A stretch of 64,000 nucleotides of DNA, from contig JADKKH010000001.1 of NCBI GenBank assembly GCA_016720585.1, forward strand, positions 558,001 through 622,000, given 5' to 3'. The notes beneath the pieces are model-generated. The model worked only from the letters and a program-made list of their open reading frames with translations, was not told the origin of the DNA and did no database searches. The translations under genes and the position numbers were made by a program. The stretch comes from Chitinophagaceae bacterium (GTDB taxonomy: Bacteria > Bacteroidota > Bacteroidia > Chitinophagales > Chitinophagaceae). How positions within the stretch are numbered: position 1 is the stretch's first letter; every line of letters begins with the position of its first letter. Below are positions 34,210-43,116 of the stretch, one piece after another.

Positions 34210-34575
34210 TCAGAACTGGTTTGTGCTTAACAAAACCAGGGTGCAGGCGTCAATGGCAGCAATGCCTTTTCCTTTTGCAAGTCCCGCCAGCTCATCATTT
34301 TCAGCACCGGGATTGAAAATGATACGTTTTGGATGAAGTGAAAGAATGTAATCGTAGTATTCCTGCTGGTGCAAAGGATTCAGGTAAAGTGTTACTGTAT
34401 CAATAGTATCAAAAATTTTTTTTTCAGTATGGATCTCTACATCTCCAACAAAGCCGTGCTTTCTGCCAATCGCCACAACCGGGTGGCCATATTTCAGCAA
34501 CCGGAGTATAGCGAGGTTGCTATACCTGGAAGGATTCCCGGAAGCGCCGAGAACAAGTGTTTTCTTTTCGTGCAT
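34210..34575 (-). CDS. CoA-binding domain protein (YccU-like)
   Basis: 121 residues forming a single Rossmann-like CoA-binding domain: KTLVLGASGNPSRYSN (nucleotide loop), GHPVVAIGRK, DTVTLYLNP, RIIFNPGAEN and a C-terminal DACTLVLL. Stand-alone versions occur widely; ligand and function unknown. It lies 8 bases downstream of the GbsR/MarR-type regulator gene, so they form an operon and the ligand might be sensed by or related to the regulator (inference). Confidence 0.88.
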   Translation of the reverse strand: MHEKKTLVLGASGNPSRYSNLAILRLLKYGHPVVAIGRKHGFVGDVEIHTEKKIFDTIDTVTLYLNPLHQQEYYDYILSLHPKRIIFNPGAENDELAGLAKGKGIAAIDACTLVLLSTNQF

Positions 34576-34583
34576 GAATAGAA

Positions 34584-35090
34584 TTATTTAAAAACTTTCA
34601 TCAGTGAACTGATAAACCAGCTTTCTTCAGCTTTAATCATAGTATCCAATGTTCTGTCGGCCTGTTTGCCTAATTTTTTAATACCGCTTATAGTATCTAC
34701 AAACGATTTTACATGCTTGTCCCTTTTATCCCCTTCTACTTCTTCCAGTTTATCCAACAGTTGCAGCATGGGTTCCAGCTCTCTTTTCTTTCTTTCTTTT
34801 ACAATCTGCTTCACGACTTTCCAGATATCTTTTTCAGCAGTGAAATACTCTTTACGTTCCCCGGACAACAATAGGCGATCCACCAGTCCCCAGTTAATAA
34901 GCTCCCGGATATTCATATTGGTATTTCCCCGGCTGATGGTAAGTTCTTCCATGATATCATCCTGGGTCAATGGGTCAGAGCTTATGAGCAGCAGGGCGTG
35001 GATCTGTGCCATGGTCCGGTTGATTCCCCAATGCGTACCAAAGGCTCCCCAACTGCTGATAAAATGTTGCTTGGCTTCAATAAGTTTCAT
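34584..35090 (-). CDS. GbsR/MarR-type winged-helix transcription regulator
   Basis: 168 residues. FGTHWGINRTMAQIHALLLIS then LTQDDIMEELTISRGNTNMNIRELINWGLVDR is the winged HTH, as in GbsR/MarR family regulators; the C-terminal half is a charged helical dimerisation region (KQIVKERKKRELEPML). The genes it controls are unknown; autoregulation with the CoA-binding gene is likely by position. In Bacillus, GbsR represses choline and betaine uptake genes, but the ligand cannot be transferred to this protein. Confidence 0.87.
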   Translation of the reverse strand: MKLIEAKQHFISSWGAFGTHWGINRTMAQIHALLLISSDPLTQDDIMEELTISRGNTNMNIRELINWGLVDRLLLSGERKEYFTAEKDIWKVVKQIVKERKKRELEPMLQLLDKLEEVEGDKRDKHVKSFVDTISGIKKLGKQADRTLDTMIKAEESWFISSLMKVFK

Positions 35091-35193
35091 AGCCGGAAGC
35101 TACAATGTCCTTTTCGAATTTTCAAAATTAATTGAAACTAAATTTTTAAAGGGCGCAGGCTGCTGCAAAAACTTAAATCAGTAACTTGGTGTT

Positions 35194-37056
35194 ATGAGAA
35201 GACTATCGCTTTTCCTGGTTCTTGGAATCATTTCTTTTTTGTCTGAAGCACAGTTTAAACCCTTTCGGTTTGCTTTTATTTCGGATACGCATATCGGCTC
35301 CCCCAATGGTTCGGCAGAAGAAGACCTCCGGAGGACCGTCCGGGATATTAATGCCATGACGGATATCGCATTTGTTGTTTTAACAGGTGATATCACAGAA
35401 CTTGGTACCAATGATGAGCTTAAACTGGCCAAACAAATATTAGACAGCCTGAATGTACAATGGTATATTATTCCCGGGAATCACGATTCTGGCTGGAGCG
35501 AAAGCGGTGGTGTTATGTTCTCATCCGTATTCGGGTATGATAAATTCAGCTTTGAATACAACGGCATACGTTTTCTCGGTTGTGCCTCCGGTCCTTACCT
35601 CAGGATGAGTGATGGCCATGTTCCCCGGGATGCGGTGAACTGGCTTGATACGGAACTTAAAAATTTAGCACCTAAACAACCGGTCATTTTTCTAAATCAT
35701 TATCCATTGGATAAGGGTCTGGATAATTGGTATGAAATAACAGACCGGCTTTCTAAATATAACACCTGGGCTGTGCTTTGTGGTCATGGTCATACCAATA
35801 AAGCCATGAATTTTGAAGGCACTCCCGGTGTGATGGGCCGGTCTAACTTACGGGCAAAGGCGGCCATCGGAGGGTATAACCTGGTGGATATCCGGGAGGA
35901 TTCTATGATCTTTTCTGAGAGAAGACCTGGCAAAGAAACGATGACTTTCTGGACCGGAGTTAAAATTGATGTCCGGAAGTATAACCCTGAAAAAAAAACC
36001 GAACGGCCCGATTACAGCATCAACCAAAAATATAATAATGTAACAGTTGAATGGAAATATTCTTCTGATGCGAATATTATTTCTACGCCGGCCGTAGCCG
36101 GCGACGATGTTTTGGTAGGTAATCAAAACGGAAAATTTGTTTGTATTTCTTATAAAACCGGAGATGAGAAATGGTCGTTCCGGACGGGGGGAGCCATTTT
36201 TTCTTCACCGGCAGTTTCAAAAGGTGTTGTCGTATTTGGGTCAGCGGATGGAACTATTTACGGTCTTACCGTAAAAACAGGGAAACTGAAATGGAAAACA
36301 GAAACCAGCGCAGCGGTTCTTGGCTCACCGTTAATACATGAGAATGTGGTATATATTGGATGCAGTGATCATTCATTCCGGAAGCTGGACCTGCAAACCG
36401 GGAAGATCCATTGGAATTTCTCCGGGCTGGAAGGTCCCATGGTCAGCACACCGGTATTATATGCTGACAAAATAATCTTTGGTGCCTGGGACAGGAATTT
36501 ATATGCCTTGGATAAAAATAGCGGAACTCTTTTATGGAAATGGAATAACGGATCAGCCATCCGTAATTATTCACCTGCCGCCTGTATCCCCGTAACTGAA
36601 GCCGGTGTAGTATATATTGTAGCGCCGGATCGCTATATTTCTGCTATCAATATTGCTGACGGTAAAACACTCTGGCGAAATAATGATGCTACGGTCCGTG
36701 AATCTATCGGTATTTCAAAGGACGGAGACTGGATATATGGAAAAACCATGCAGGACAGCATAGTCGCCTACCGGGCCAGCAGGGAAAAGCAATCCTTTAC
36801 CCTGAGTTTGAATTGCGGGTTTGGCTATGATCATGTCCCTTCTATGTTAATTGAAAACCGGGGTTGGGTTTACTTTGGTACCCGTAATGGTGTGGTTTAT
36901 TGCATTGACCCTTTACAGAAAAAAATAATCTGGGTTCATAAGATCGATAATTCCATGATCAATACGGTCAACGTTACGGATAAACAGCATGTAGTGGTTT
37001 CCACCATGGATGGGCATGTGGTTTTACTAAAATTTACTTTGGGTACTACTAACTAA
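35194..37056 (+). CDS. Exported metallophosphoesterase fused to PQQ-type beta-propeller
   Basis: 620 residues. Signal peptide 1-19 (LSEA). Residues ~22-250 form a calcineurin-like phosphoesterase with all metal motifs: SDTHIG, TGDITELG, GNHDSG, NHYPL and GHGHTNKA. Residues ~285-620 hold at least six PQQ/quinoprotein-like repeats (VNGQNGKFV-type blades; KWSFRTGG, VVFGSADGTIYGL, VVYIGCSDH, IIFGAWDRNLYAL), building a propeller that could bind substrate. It should hydrolyse phosphate esters in the periplasm or at the surface; the substrate is unknown. The stop overlaps that of the convergent small gene by 4 bases. Confidence 0.92.
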   Translation: MRRLSLFLVLGIISFLSEAQFKPFRFAFISDTHIGSPNGSAEEDLRRTVRDINAMTDIAFVVLTGDITELGTNDELKLAKQILDSLNVQWYIIPGNHDSGWSESGGVMFSSVFGYDKFSFEYNGIRFLGCASGPYLRMSDGHVPRDAVNWLDTELKNLAPKQPVIFLNHYPLDKGLDNWYEITDRLSKYNTWAVLCGHGHTNKAMNFEGTPGVMGRSNLRAKAAIGGYNLVDIREDSMIFSERRPGKETMTFWTGVKIDVRKYNPEKKTERPDYSINQKYNNVTVEWKYSSDANIISTPAVAGDDVLVGNQNGKFVCISYKTGDEKWSFRTGGAIFSSPAVSKGVVVFGSADGTIYGLTVKTGKLKWKTETSAAVLGSPLIHENVVYIGCSDHSFRKLDLQTGKIHWNFSGLEGPMVSTPVLYADKIIFGAWDRNLYALDKNSGTLLWKWNNGSAIRNYSPAACIPVTEAGVVYIVAPDRYISAINIADGKTLWRNNDATVRESIGISKDGDWIYGKTMQDSIVAYRASREKQSFTLSLNCGFGYDHVPSMLIENRGWVYFGTRNGVVYCIDPLQKKIIWVHKIDNSMINTVNVTDKQHVVVSTMDGHVVLLKFTLGTTN

Positions 37057-37280
37057 GAAGCCAACCTGTTATTCTTTTTCTTTCTTTCATTCCGGCAGAT
37101 GACTATTTCCATGGCCCCGTTGAGAAGGCCGGAAAAAAAGGATATGGCCCCAATCAGTAAGAGAATACGGGAATGGCTGCCATCCAGCATTTTTATTACG
37201 AGGCTAAAGAACAAAGAAGAAAAACCGGTAATAAAAAACATGCTTGTCCTGGAAAGCCTATTTTTTTCATTTTCATCCAT
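37053..37280 (-). CDS. Small membrane protein of unknown function
   Basis: 75 residues with two hydrophobic segments (about 12-28 and 37-55) and basic ends (CRNERKKKNNRL). No family recognised. The coding frame overlaps the phosphoesterase stop by 4 bases tail-to-tail (CTAA). The 200-base region upstream to the PDH E2 gene holds one terminator and otherwise nothing identified. Confidence 0.5.
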   Translation of the reverse strand: MDENEKNRLSRTSMFFITGFSSLFFSLVIKMLDGSHSRILLLIGAISFFSGLLNGAMEIVICRNERKKKNNRLAS

Positions 37281-37424
37281 GATTATCTATTAATGTTGAA
37301 GGAACTCTGCAAAAACACAACGGACATTTTCGGGGATATATTATAACTGGTTGCCTGTTTTTTTCTCTTATTGTTTTAAGAATGAAAAATAATACAAAAA
37401 ACCTGCCAGACAAGGCGTCCATAC

Positions 37425-37451
37425 TAAAAAAGCTACCTATCGGGTAGCTTT
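37425..37451 (-). terminator. Terminator after the PDH E2 gene
   Basis: AAAGCTACC and GGTAGCTTT form a 9-bp stem with a 5-nt loop. On the - strand it is followed by TTTTTT-rich sequence. It lies 31 bases downstream of the stop. Confidence 0.85.
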
Positions 37452-37481
37452 ACTGATTTACATATTAAGTAAAATTACTTT

Positions 37482-39155
37482 TTAGAAAAACATGGTTATG
37501 GGGTTCTCCAGGAATTTTTTAAATGTCTGCAAAAATGCAGCCCCGGTTGCTCCGTCCACACTGCGATGATCGCAACTGAGTGTTATTTTCATGACATTAC
37601 TCACGGCAAAACCTTCCCCTTTTTTCACCACCGTTTCTTTTATTCTTCCGACGGCCATAATACAACTGTCGGGAGGATTGATGATCGCTGTAAATTCATC
37701 AATATCCATCATGCCGAGATTAGAAATCGTAAAAGTGTTGCCTGTAAATTCAGGGGGTTGCAATTTCTTGTTCTTGGCTTTGCCCGCCAGTTCTTTGCTT
37801 TCAGCCGCAATCTGGGGTAAGGTCTTCTGATCGGCAAAACGGATAACAGGAACAATCAATCCATCTTCTATTGCTACAGCAATACCAATATGTATATGAC
37901 TATAACGGCGGATCTTGTCTCCCAACCAGGAAGCATTTACAGCCGGATGCTGACGCAATGCGAGGGCAGCGGCTTTTACCACCAGATCATTAAAACTGAT
38001 TTTGACCGGGCTTATTTCATTTAGTTGTGTTCTTGCAGCTATGGCATTATCCATATTTATTTCCATCGTGAGATAGAAATGCGGGGCACTGAATTTACTT
38101 TCTGCCAGGCGTTTGGCAATAATGCTGCGTATCTGTGAGTTGGGAATATCTGTATAGCCTTCTGAAGAACTACCTGTGAAAACAGGTGTGGTTGCCGTTT
38201 CTTTTGTTACGGTTTGCGGACCGCCGGTTGCAGATTGTTTGTAGTTGTCAATATCAGCTTTAATGATTCTACCTCCGTCACCTGTACCGCTAATATTTTT
38301 AATATCTATTCCTTTATCAGTTGCTAATTTTTTCGCCAGCGGCGAGGCTTTTACTCTTCCATTTTCGGAGATGGTTACTGGTTGCTGGTTGCTGGTTACT
38401 GGTTGCTGGTTACTGGTTACTGGTTGTTGGATGCTGGTTGCTGGTTGCTGACTGCCAACTGCCTGCTGACTCCTGACTCCCGACTCTGTACTCATGCCTT
38501 CCTTTATAGCTGCAACAATTGCTTCCACATCTACTTTACCTTTTTCGCCAATAATACAAAGCAATCCGTTCACCGGTATTTTTTCACCTTTTTGTGCACC
38601 GATATGTAAGAGCGTTCCGTTTTTATAACTCTCTAGATCCATCGTGGCTTTATCGGTTTCTATTTCAGCCAGTACTTCTCCTTTTTTCACAGTGTCTCCT
38701 ACATTTTTATGCCAGGAGGCTATAACACCTTCTTCCATGGTATCACTGAGCCGGGGCATTAATACCACCTCATCCATTTTGGAAACATCTATAGCTGGTT
38801 GTTGGTTGCTGGTTACTGGTGGCTGGTGGCTGATTGCTTGTTGCTTGTTACTGGTTTCTGGTTGTTTGTTGCTGGTGGCTGGTTGCTGGTTTTTTAAAAG
38901 GGAAGAAATATCTTCTCCCGGTTTGCCAATAATTGCCAGCAAATCATCTACCTGGATTTTGACTCCTTTATCGCCACCCGTGTGTAATAAAGTGCCATCC
39001 TTATAGCTCTCCAGTTCCATAGTAGCTTTATCGGTCTCTATCTCAGCAAGGAGATCGCCTTTCTTTACCGTATCCCCAATTTTTTTATGCCAGGCAGCTA
39101 TCACCCCTTCTGTCATGGTGTCGCTGAGCCGGGGCATCAGTATCACTTCGGCCAT
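37482..39155 (-). CDS. pdhC: Pyruvate dehydrogenase complex E2, dihydrolipoamide acetyltransferase
   Basis: 557 residues; transfers acetyl from lipoamide to CoA in the PDH complex core. Two N-terminal lipoyl domains, each with the modified Lys in ETDKATM (around residues 43 and 176), then an E3/E1-binding domain (ASPLAKKLATDKGIDI...GTGDGGRI) and the C-terminal catalytic domain with DHRSVDGATGA (active-site His). The two linkers that are usually Ala/Pro-rich consist here of repeats TSNQQPV/TSNKQPE encoded by long 7-nt repeat arrays (residues ~89-121 and ~224-261). These linkers tolerate changes, which probably explains their survival there. dnaX lies 80 bases upstream on the same strand. Confidence 0.95.
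   Translation of the reverse strand: MAEVILMPRLSDTMTEGVIAAWHKKIGDTVKKGDLLAEIETDKATMELESYKDGTLLHTGGDKGVKIQVDDLLAIIGKPGEDISSLLKNQQPATSNKQPETSNKQQAISHQPPVTSNQQPAIDVSKMDEVVLMPRLSDTMEEGVIASWHKNVGDTVKKGEVLAEIETDKATMDLESYKNGTLLHIGAQKGEKIPVNGLLCIIGEKGKVDVEAIVAAIKEGMSTESGVRSQQAVGSQQPATSIQQPVTSNQQPVTSNQQPVTISENGRVKASPLAKKLATDKGIDIKNISGTGDGGRIIKADIDNYKQSATGGPQTVTKETATTPVFTGSSSEGYTDIPNSQIRSIIAKRLAESKFSAPHFYLTMEINMDNAIAARTQLNEISPVKISFNDLVVKAAALALRQHPAVNASWLGDKIRRYSHIHIGIAVAIEDGLIVPVIRFADQKTLPQIAAESKELAGKAKNKKLQPPEFTGNTFTISNLGMMDIDEFTAIINPPDSCIMAVGRIKETVVKKGEGFAVSNVMKITLSCDHRSVDGATGAAFLQTFKKFLENPITMFF
38373..38486 (-). repeat. Long 7-nt repeat array in PDH E2 linker 2
   Basis: Eleven phased + strand units of GGTTACT/GGTTGCT type (38373-38449). 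They pass without a break in the 7-nt phase into GACTGCC/TCCTGAC/TCCCGAC units (the GACTCC family) up to about 38486. It encodes residues ~224-261 with repeated QQPVTSN. Confidence 0.92.
38794..38891 (-). repeat. Long 7-nt repeat array in PDH E2 linker 1
   Basis: Fourteen consecutive phased + strand units (GCTGGTT, GTTGGTT, GCTGGTT, ACTGGTG and so on), 98 bases, encoding residues ~89-121 between the two lipoyl domains. Confidence 0.92.
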
Positions 39156-39235
39156 TGCCTATTAATTTTCGCCGAAATTAAGGTAAAATGATGAATGATG
39201 AACCTGTCAGCGGGCCGACAGTTGTTCCTGGAATT

Positions 39236-41023
39236 TTAGTAGTCCAATTCGAGGCGTAACCGGTCCTTTAGTTCTTTTATCAAGGGGTATTGTTCGGCCA
39301 TCTTTAAAAATTGTTCTTTGGCGGAAAGGGGTATTTCCACCGGGGGCCTGTCCTCTGTTTTTTCTTCAGCCGTTACATTAAAATGAAGCAGTTTGTTTTT
39401 CAGCCGTTCCTGTAAAAAGGCAAAGAGTTTATTTCTATCCTGTTCGATAAATTGTTTTTCAATATTGTTGGCTGTTACAGCTTCAAATGAATTCTCATCT
39501 TTTATACGCAGCATGGCCAGTTGAAACGGCTGGGCTGCGGGGTTTTTTGCTTCTTTTAATTTAATGATATATTCTGCCCAGGCTTTTTGCAGTTCTTCGG
39601 GTTGTAACGGGTGATTGATATTATCGGAAACGTTGTTGCCGTTAGACTGGTATTGACTGCGGATCTTATCTAAGGCGGAAATTTTAGAAACGGTTACGGG
39701 TTTCGGGTTACTGGTTACTTGTTGCTTGTTACTGGTTGTTGGTTTCTGGTCAGGAATTTCATTTTCTTCTATTGAAGTTTCAATGATCAGTTTTGCTTCT
39801 GATGTTTTCTTTTTTTCTATGGCTGGCTGCTTCAATTCAAATGGAATGATCTGCCTGAAAGAAACGGACTTTGCCGTTTCAATTATTTTTTTTTTACTTA
39901 GTTCATTTCCATGGGCGGTTAACTGAAGGGCTTGTTGCAAGTAACAAAGTTTGATAAGGGCCAATTCCACATGCAGACGTTTATTCCGGGCCGTTTTGTA
40001 ATTAATCTCTGTGTCATTCAAAATATTAAGGGCGCTGATAAGAAGTGCCGGGGATACCTGTTTGGCTGTAGCGATGTATTTATCTTTAAAACTTTCCACC
40101 ACATCGAGTAAGCCGGCGGCTTTTTCATCTTTACAGACCAGCAGGTTGCGGATAAATTCTGCAAAGCCATTTACCACCAGGTCGCCTTCAAAACCCTTCC
40201 GGTTAATATCATCATACTGCAACATGGCGCCTGAAAGGTCTTGTTGCTGCATACATTCCAGTAGTTTGAAATAATAATCAGCATCGAGAATGTTCAGGTG
40301 TTCTAAGGTTGTGGTGTAATTCAGTTCTCCGTTGGTAAAACTGACGATCTTATCCAGTATGCTCAAGGCATCCCGCAGGCAGCCTTCACTTTTTTGGGCG
40401 ATTACCTGGAGTGAAGCTTTATCGGTTTTAATATCTTCTTTTTTGCAGATTTCTTCGAGGTGATGAACCGTATCATTGGTGCTGATGCGTTTGAAATCGA
40501 AGATCTGGCAACGGCTGAGAATGGTAGGGAGGATCTTATGTTTTTCAGTAGTGGCTAAAATGAAAATGGCATAGGGTGGAGGCTCTTCCAGTGTTTTTAA
40601 AAAAGCATTGAAGGCAGATGAGCTTAGCATGTGAACCTCGTCAATCACATAGACTTTATACCTGCCGGTTTGCGGAACAAAACGGATCTGTGTTACCAAT
40701 TCCCGGATATCATCCACTGAATTATTGGATGCTCCATCCAGTTCAAAGTAATTCATTGAAGCACCATCGTTGAATGAAATACAACTTGGGCATTTGTCAC
40801 AGGCTTCGCCATCTTTTGTCTGGTTTTCGCAGTTGATGGTTTTAGCTAATATTCTGGCACAGGTGGTTTTGCCCACACCTCTTGGGCCGCAAAACAGAAA
40901 TGCATGCGCCAGTTGCTGGTGCCTGATGGCATTTTTCAGGGTAGTTGTAATATGTGATTGCCCAACGACAGTGTCGAAAGTCTGTGGTCTGTACTTACGG
41001 GCTGATACAATGAATTTATCCAT
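39236..41023 (-). CDS. dnaX: DNA polymerase III subunits tau and gamma, DnaX
   Basis: 595 residues from ATG at 41023 (MDKFIVSARKYRPQTF); a TTG seven codons upstream is less likely. Clamp-loader ATPase: Walker A GPRGVGKTTCARIL, a zinc module with CDKCPSC, Walker B VIDEVHML, LEEPPPYAIFILATTE (sensor 1). Domain III ends near HVELALIKLCYLQQALQ (~residue 366). Immediately after, SKKKII (376-381) is encoded by a run of ten A followed by a stable hairpin; slippage there would give a ~379-381 residue gamma form lacking the tau-specific tail. The tau part contains one 7-nt repeat array (residues ~426-444, TTSNKQQVTSN) in a disordered linker and a C-terminal domain that in other bacteria binds DnaB and the polymerase. 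Confidence 0.96.
   Translation of the reverse strand: MDKFIVSARKYRPQTFDTVVGQSHITTTLKNAIRHQQLAHAFLFCGPRGVGKTTCARILAKTINCENQTKDGEACDKCPSCISFNDGASMNYFELDGASNNSVDDIRELVTQIRFVPQTGRYKVYVIDEVHMLSSSAFNAFLKTLEEPPPYAIFILATTEKHKILPTILSRCQIFDFKRISTNDTVHHLEEICKKEDIKTDKASLQVIAQKSEGCLRDALSILDKIVSFTNGELNYTTTLEHLNILDADYYFKLLECMQQQDLSGAMLQYDDINRKGFEGDLVVNGFAEFIRNLLVCKDEKAAGLLDVVESFKDKYIATAKQVSPALLISALNILNDTEINYKTARNKRLHVELALIKLCYLQQALQLTAHGNELSKKKIIETAKSVSFRQIIPFELKQPAIEKKKTSEAKLIIETSIEENEIPDQKPTTSNKQQVTSNPKPVTVSKISALDKIRSQYQSNGNNVSDNINHPLQPEELQKAWAEYIIKLKEAKNPAAQPFQLAMLRIKDENSFEAVTANNIEKQFIEQDRNKLFAFLQERLKNKLLHFNVTAEEKTEDRPPVEIPLSAKEQFLKMAEQYPLIKELKDRLRLELDY
39692..39747 (-). repeat. 7-nt repeat array in dnaX tau linker
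   Basis: Eight phased + strand units: GGTTACG, GGTTTCG, GGTTACT, GGTTACT, TGTTGCT, TGTTACT, GGTTGTT, GGTTTCT. Same family as the arrays in the PDH E2 gene. Confidence 0.88.
39861..39895 (-). other. Candidate dnaX slippage/frameshift site: A10 run plus hairpin
   Basis: In mRNA sense: AGT, then ten A (39895-39886), TAATT (39885-39881), then GAAACGG-CAAAGT-CCGTTTC (39880-39861), a perfect 7-bp stem with a 6-nt loop. Nine A gives AAA AAA AAA TAA; eleven A, or a -1 ribosomal slip, gives AAT AAT TGA. Both alternative frames therefore stop within three codons of the run. The site lies just after domain III, where gamma ends in other bacteria. Confidence 0.75.
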
Positions 41024-41166
41024 AAAAAACCCCTGATCCGCCAACGGGCGATGCTTAGTAAAATTACTTTAAGAGAAGTTGCAAGATAAGAAACCAAAGA
41101 CTCGAATAACTAAAACAGGTCCCGATGTTGATAAATCTTCAAAGACCTTTATTTGATGGAAGGCCT

Positions 41167-42366
41167 TTAGTGAAGTATCGGGTGGGGCTTAAACTCTTTG
41201 GTCCTGTCAAATAAATAGCGGTAGGTAGTTAGAATACGGCTGCGGTTACCGGCAATAGCCTCGGCTACGTTGACCATTTTGGGATTAAACTCCCCGATCC
41301 ACTGCATTTCATAGTCTTCATAAATAGGTTTTCCCAGCTGGTAGTTGCCGTTTTCAATCGTTAATTTCTGGATTACCCGGCAGCCTTCAATAATAATATA
41401 ACTGTCGGCTCCTGTTCCCTGGAGCTCGGGAACAATGCCAAAGACCAGCCCGGTAAATTTTTTGTTTTTTACAGTGGATTTTATCCAGAGAAATTTAAGC
41501 TTATGCCAGAGACTGAATTTTCCTTTCAGGTATTTGAACCATTGATTCAGATCGGGCAGGTTAATCCAGATGCCGACAGGTTCTCCCTTGTAGTAGATGA
41601 ACCAATTGATACGTTCATCCATTACGGGCTTCATGGACTGAAACATTTTCAGGACCACTTTTTCATCCAGTTGTTTGAGGCCTCCATGACCTGCCCAGGC
41701 TTTATTATAGACAATCGTAAAGTCAGCCGCAAATTTATCTAATTGATTTTTTTTAATATGTGCGGAACTGAAGTTGGGGTCTTTGGCGCATTCGGCATGG
41801 CGGTCATAGAATTTCTTCTGGATCAGCTGGTTGGTCTGCATGGCAAAGCAGATCTGGTTGTAGAATTTCCTGAACCCATAATTTTCCAGCAACTGCTGGT
41901 AATAAGGGGGATTAAAATTCATACAGTACATAGGGGGTATTTCATGGCCTTTAACTACCAGGCCCCACCAGCGGTCCCTTTCACCAAAGTTGATCGGGCC
42001 GTCCATGGCTTCCATGCCTTTTTGGAGCAACCAGTGTTTGGCCACATCAAAAAGCATATCCGCTGCGGCCTGGTCGTTGATACAATCAAAAAAACCAACA
42101 CCTCCCACGGGCACATCATCCCCTTTGTTTTTATATTTCTTATTAACAAAAGCAGCAATACGGCCAATAAATTTTCCCTCAGCATCTTTTAATATCCATC
42201 GGATGGATTCACCAAATCTATAAGCCTTATTTTTTTTTACATCAAAAACATCATTGATGTCTTTGTCCAGCGGGCGGATATATTGGGGATTGGCTTTATT
42301 CAATTCCACATTGACGGTGATGAAATCCTTTGAAAGACTGTTTGTTGTTATTTCGATAAGTTGCAT
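41167..42366 (-). CDS. Uncharacterised GNAT-like protein conserved in Bacteroidota
   Basis: 399 residues, soluble, no signal peptide. Segments such as FGESIRWILKDAEGKFIGRIAAFVNKKYK and VGGVGFFDCINDQAAADMLFDVAKHWL resemble the acceptor and acetyl-CoA parts of GNAT N-acyltransferases, and a second half (EPVGIWINLPDLNQW, GLVFGIVPELQGTGADSYII) suggests a second GNAT-like lobe. INFGERDRWWGLV is strongly patterned. Substrate and function are unknown. The flanking 220-base gap toward the next gene (42367-42586) holds no clear feature beyond an AT-rich promoter region. Confidence 0.65.
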   Translation of the reverse strand: MQLIEITTNSLSKDFITVNVELNKANPQYIRPLDKDINDVFDVKKNKAYRFGESIRWILKDAEGKFIGRIAAFVNKKYKNKGDDVPVGGVGFFDCINDQAAADMLFDVAKHWLLQKGMEAMDGPINFGERDRWWGLVVKGHEIPPMYCMNFNPPYYQQLLENYGFRKFYNQICFAMQTNQLIQKKFYDRHAECAKDPNFSSAHIKKNQLDKFAADFTIVYNKAWAGHGGLKQLDEKVVLKMFQSMKPVMDERINWFIYYKGEPVGIWINLPDLNQWFKYLKGKFSLWHKLKFLWIKSTVKNKKFTGLVFGIVPELQGTGADSYIIIEGCRVIQKLTIENGNYQLGKPIYEDYEMQWIGEFNPKMVNVAEAIAGNRSRILTTYRYLFDRTKEFKPHPILH

Positions 42367-42586
42367 AGATGTATCAGCTTACTGCAAAAGTAAAGGTTGC
42401 ACAGTAAAGAAAGAAGGGTGAATAAAATCAGACACTGATATAATTTTTCATGGAAATTCAAGCAAGACCCTTAAAAGAAAATAAATTCCTTATTAGGCAG
42501 ATTAAATTAATTGATTAACATTCATATTTTGAAAAAGTATTAACATTTCATGATACAATAACTTTTGGTGGAACCGTTCTTTTATT

Positions 42587-43093
42587 ATGAAAAAATACAC
42601 CACCACCCTCGCCTTTGTATTTACTGTTTTCAGTTCATTTGCTCAAAACAACCTGTCAAAGGAAATTTTAGTACGTCATGATACAACCACATTAAAAGCT
42701 GAAGAATGCGAATGGATATTCAAGCCGCAGGCAAGAACAGTTAAGTCGGTACCGCAGGTAATTTTGGAATCTGTGCAGTCCGGTAAACTGAAGGCATATG
42801 ATCCGCAGACCAATGAATTAATTCCGGGAAATAAAATCTATACCTGGCGCCAGGCGGCAGATACGTTGATGGATTGGGATGCCAGGAAAGAAGAAAATGT
42901 CATTAAGGTTATTCAGCATAAAATAAATCCGGAACACATCACCCGTATCAGGGTCTATCAAGATTGGTACCTGAATATGGCAACTGGTAAAATTGCGTCA
43001 CAGATAAAAATGTTTGAAATGATGGGAGAGGTTCGAACTCCTTCTTCAGGGGATATTATGGGGTATCAGATATTATACCGGGTTCAGTACTGA
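42587..43093 (+). CDS. Small exported protein, weak resemblance to GldN/PorN
   Basis: 168 residues with a signal peptide (1-19, ending SFAQ). The mature protein shows IFKPQARTVKSVPQVILESVQSGKLKAY and ITRIRVYQDWYLNMATGKIASQI followed by a beta-rich end. The pattern of a basic/helical first half and an RxxEDWxF-like strand (here RVYQDWYLN) recalls GldN/PorN periplasmic T9SS components, but the match is weak and the genes usually next to gldN (gldK-L-M) are not nearby. Treat as an uncharacterised exported protein. Confidence 0.55.
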   Translation: MKKYTTTLAFVFTVFSSFAQNNLSKEILVRHDTTTLKAEECEWIFKPQARTVKSVPQVILESVQSGKLKAYDPQTNELIPGNKIYTWRQAADTLMDWDARKEENVIKVIQHKINPEHITRIRVYQDWYLNMATGKIASQIKMFEMMGEVRTPSSGDIMGYQILYRVQY

Positions 43094-43116
43094 TTGTTAT
43101 TTATAAATTATAATTT

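Noticed and set aside
38373..38891. CRISPR-like direct repeats inside the PDH E2 gene
   Set aside because: The repeats have a 7-nt period with no unique spacers, and are in frame in a conserved enzyme gene.
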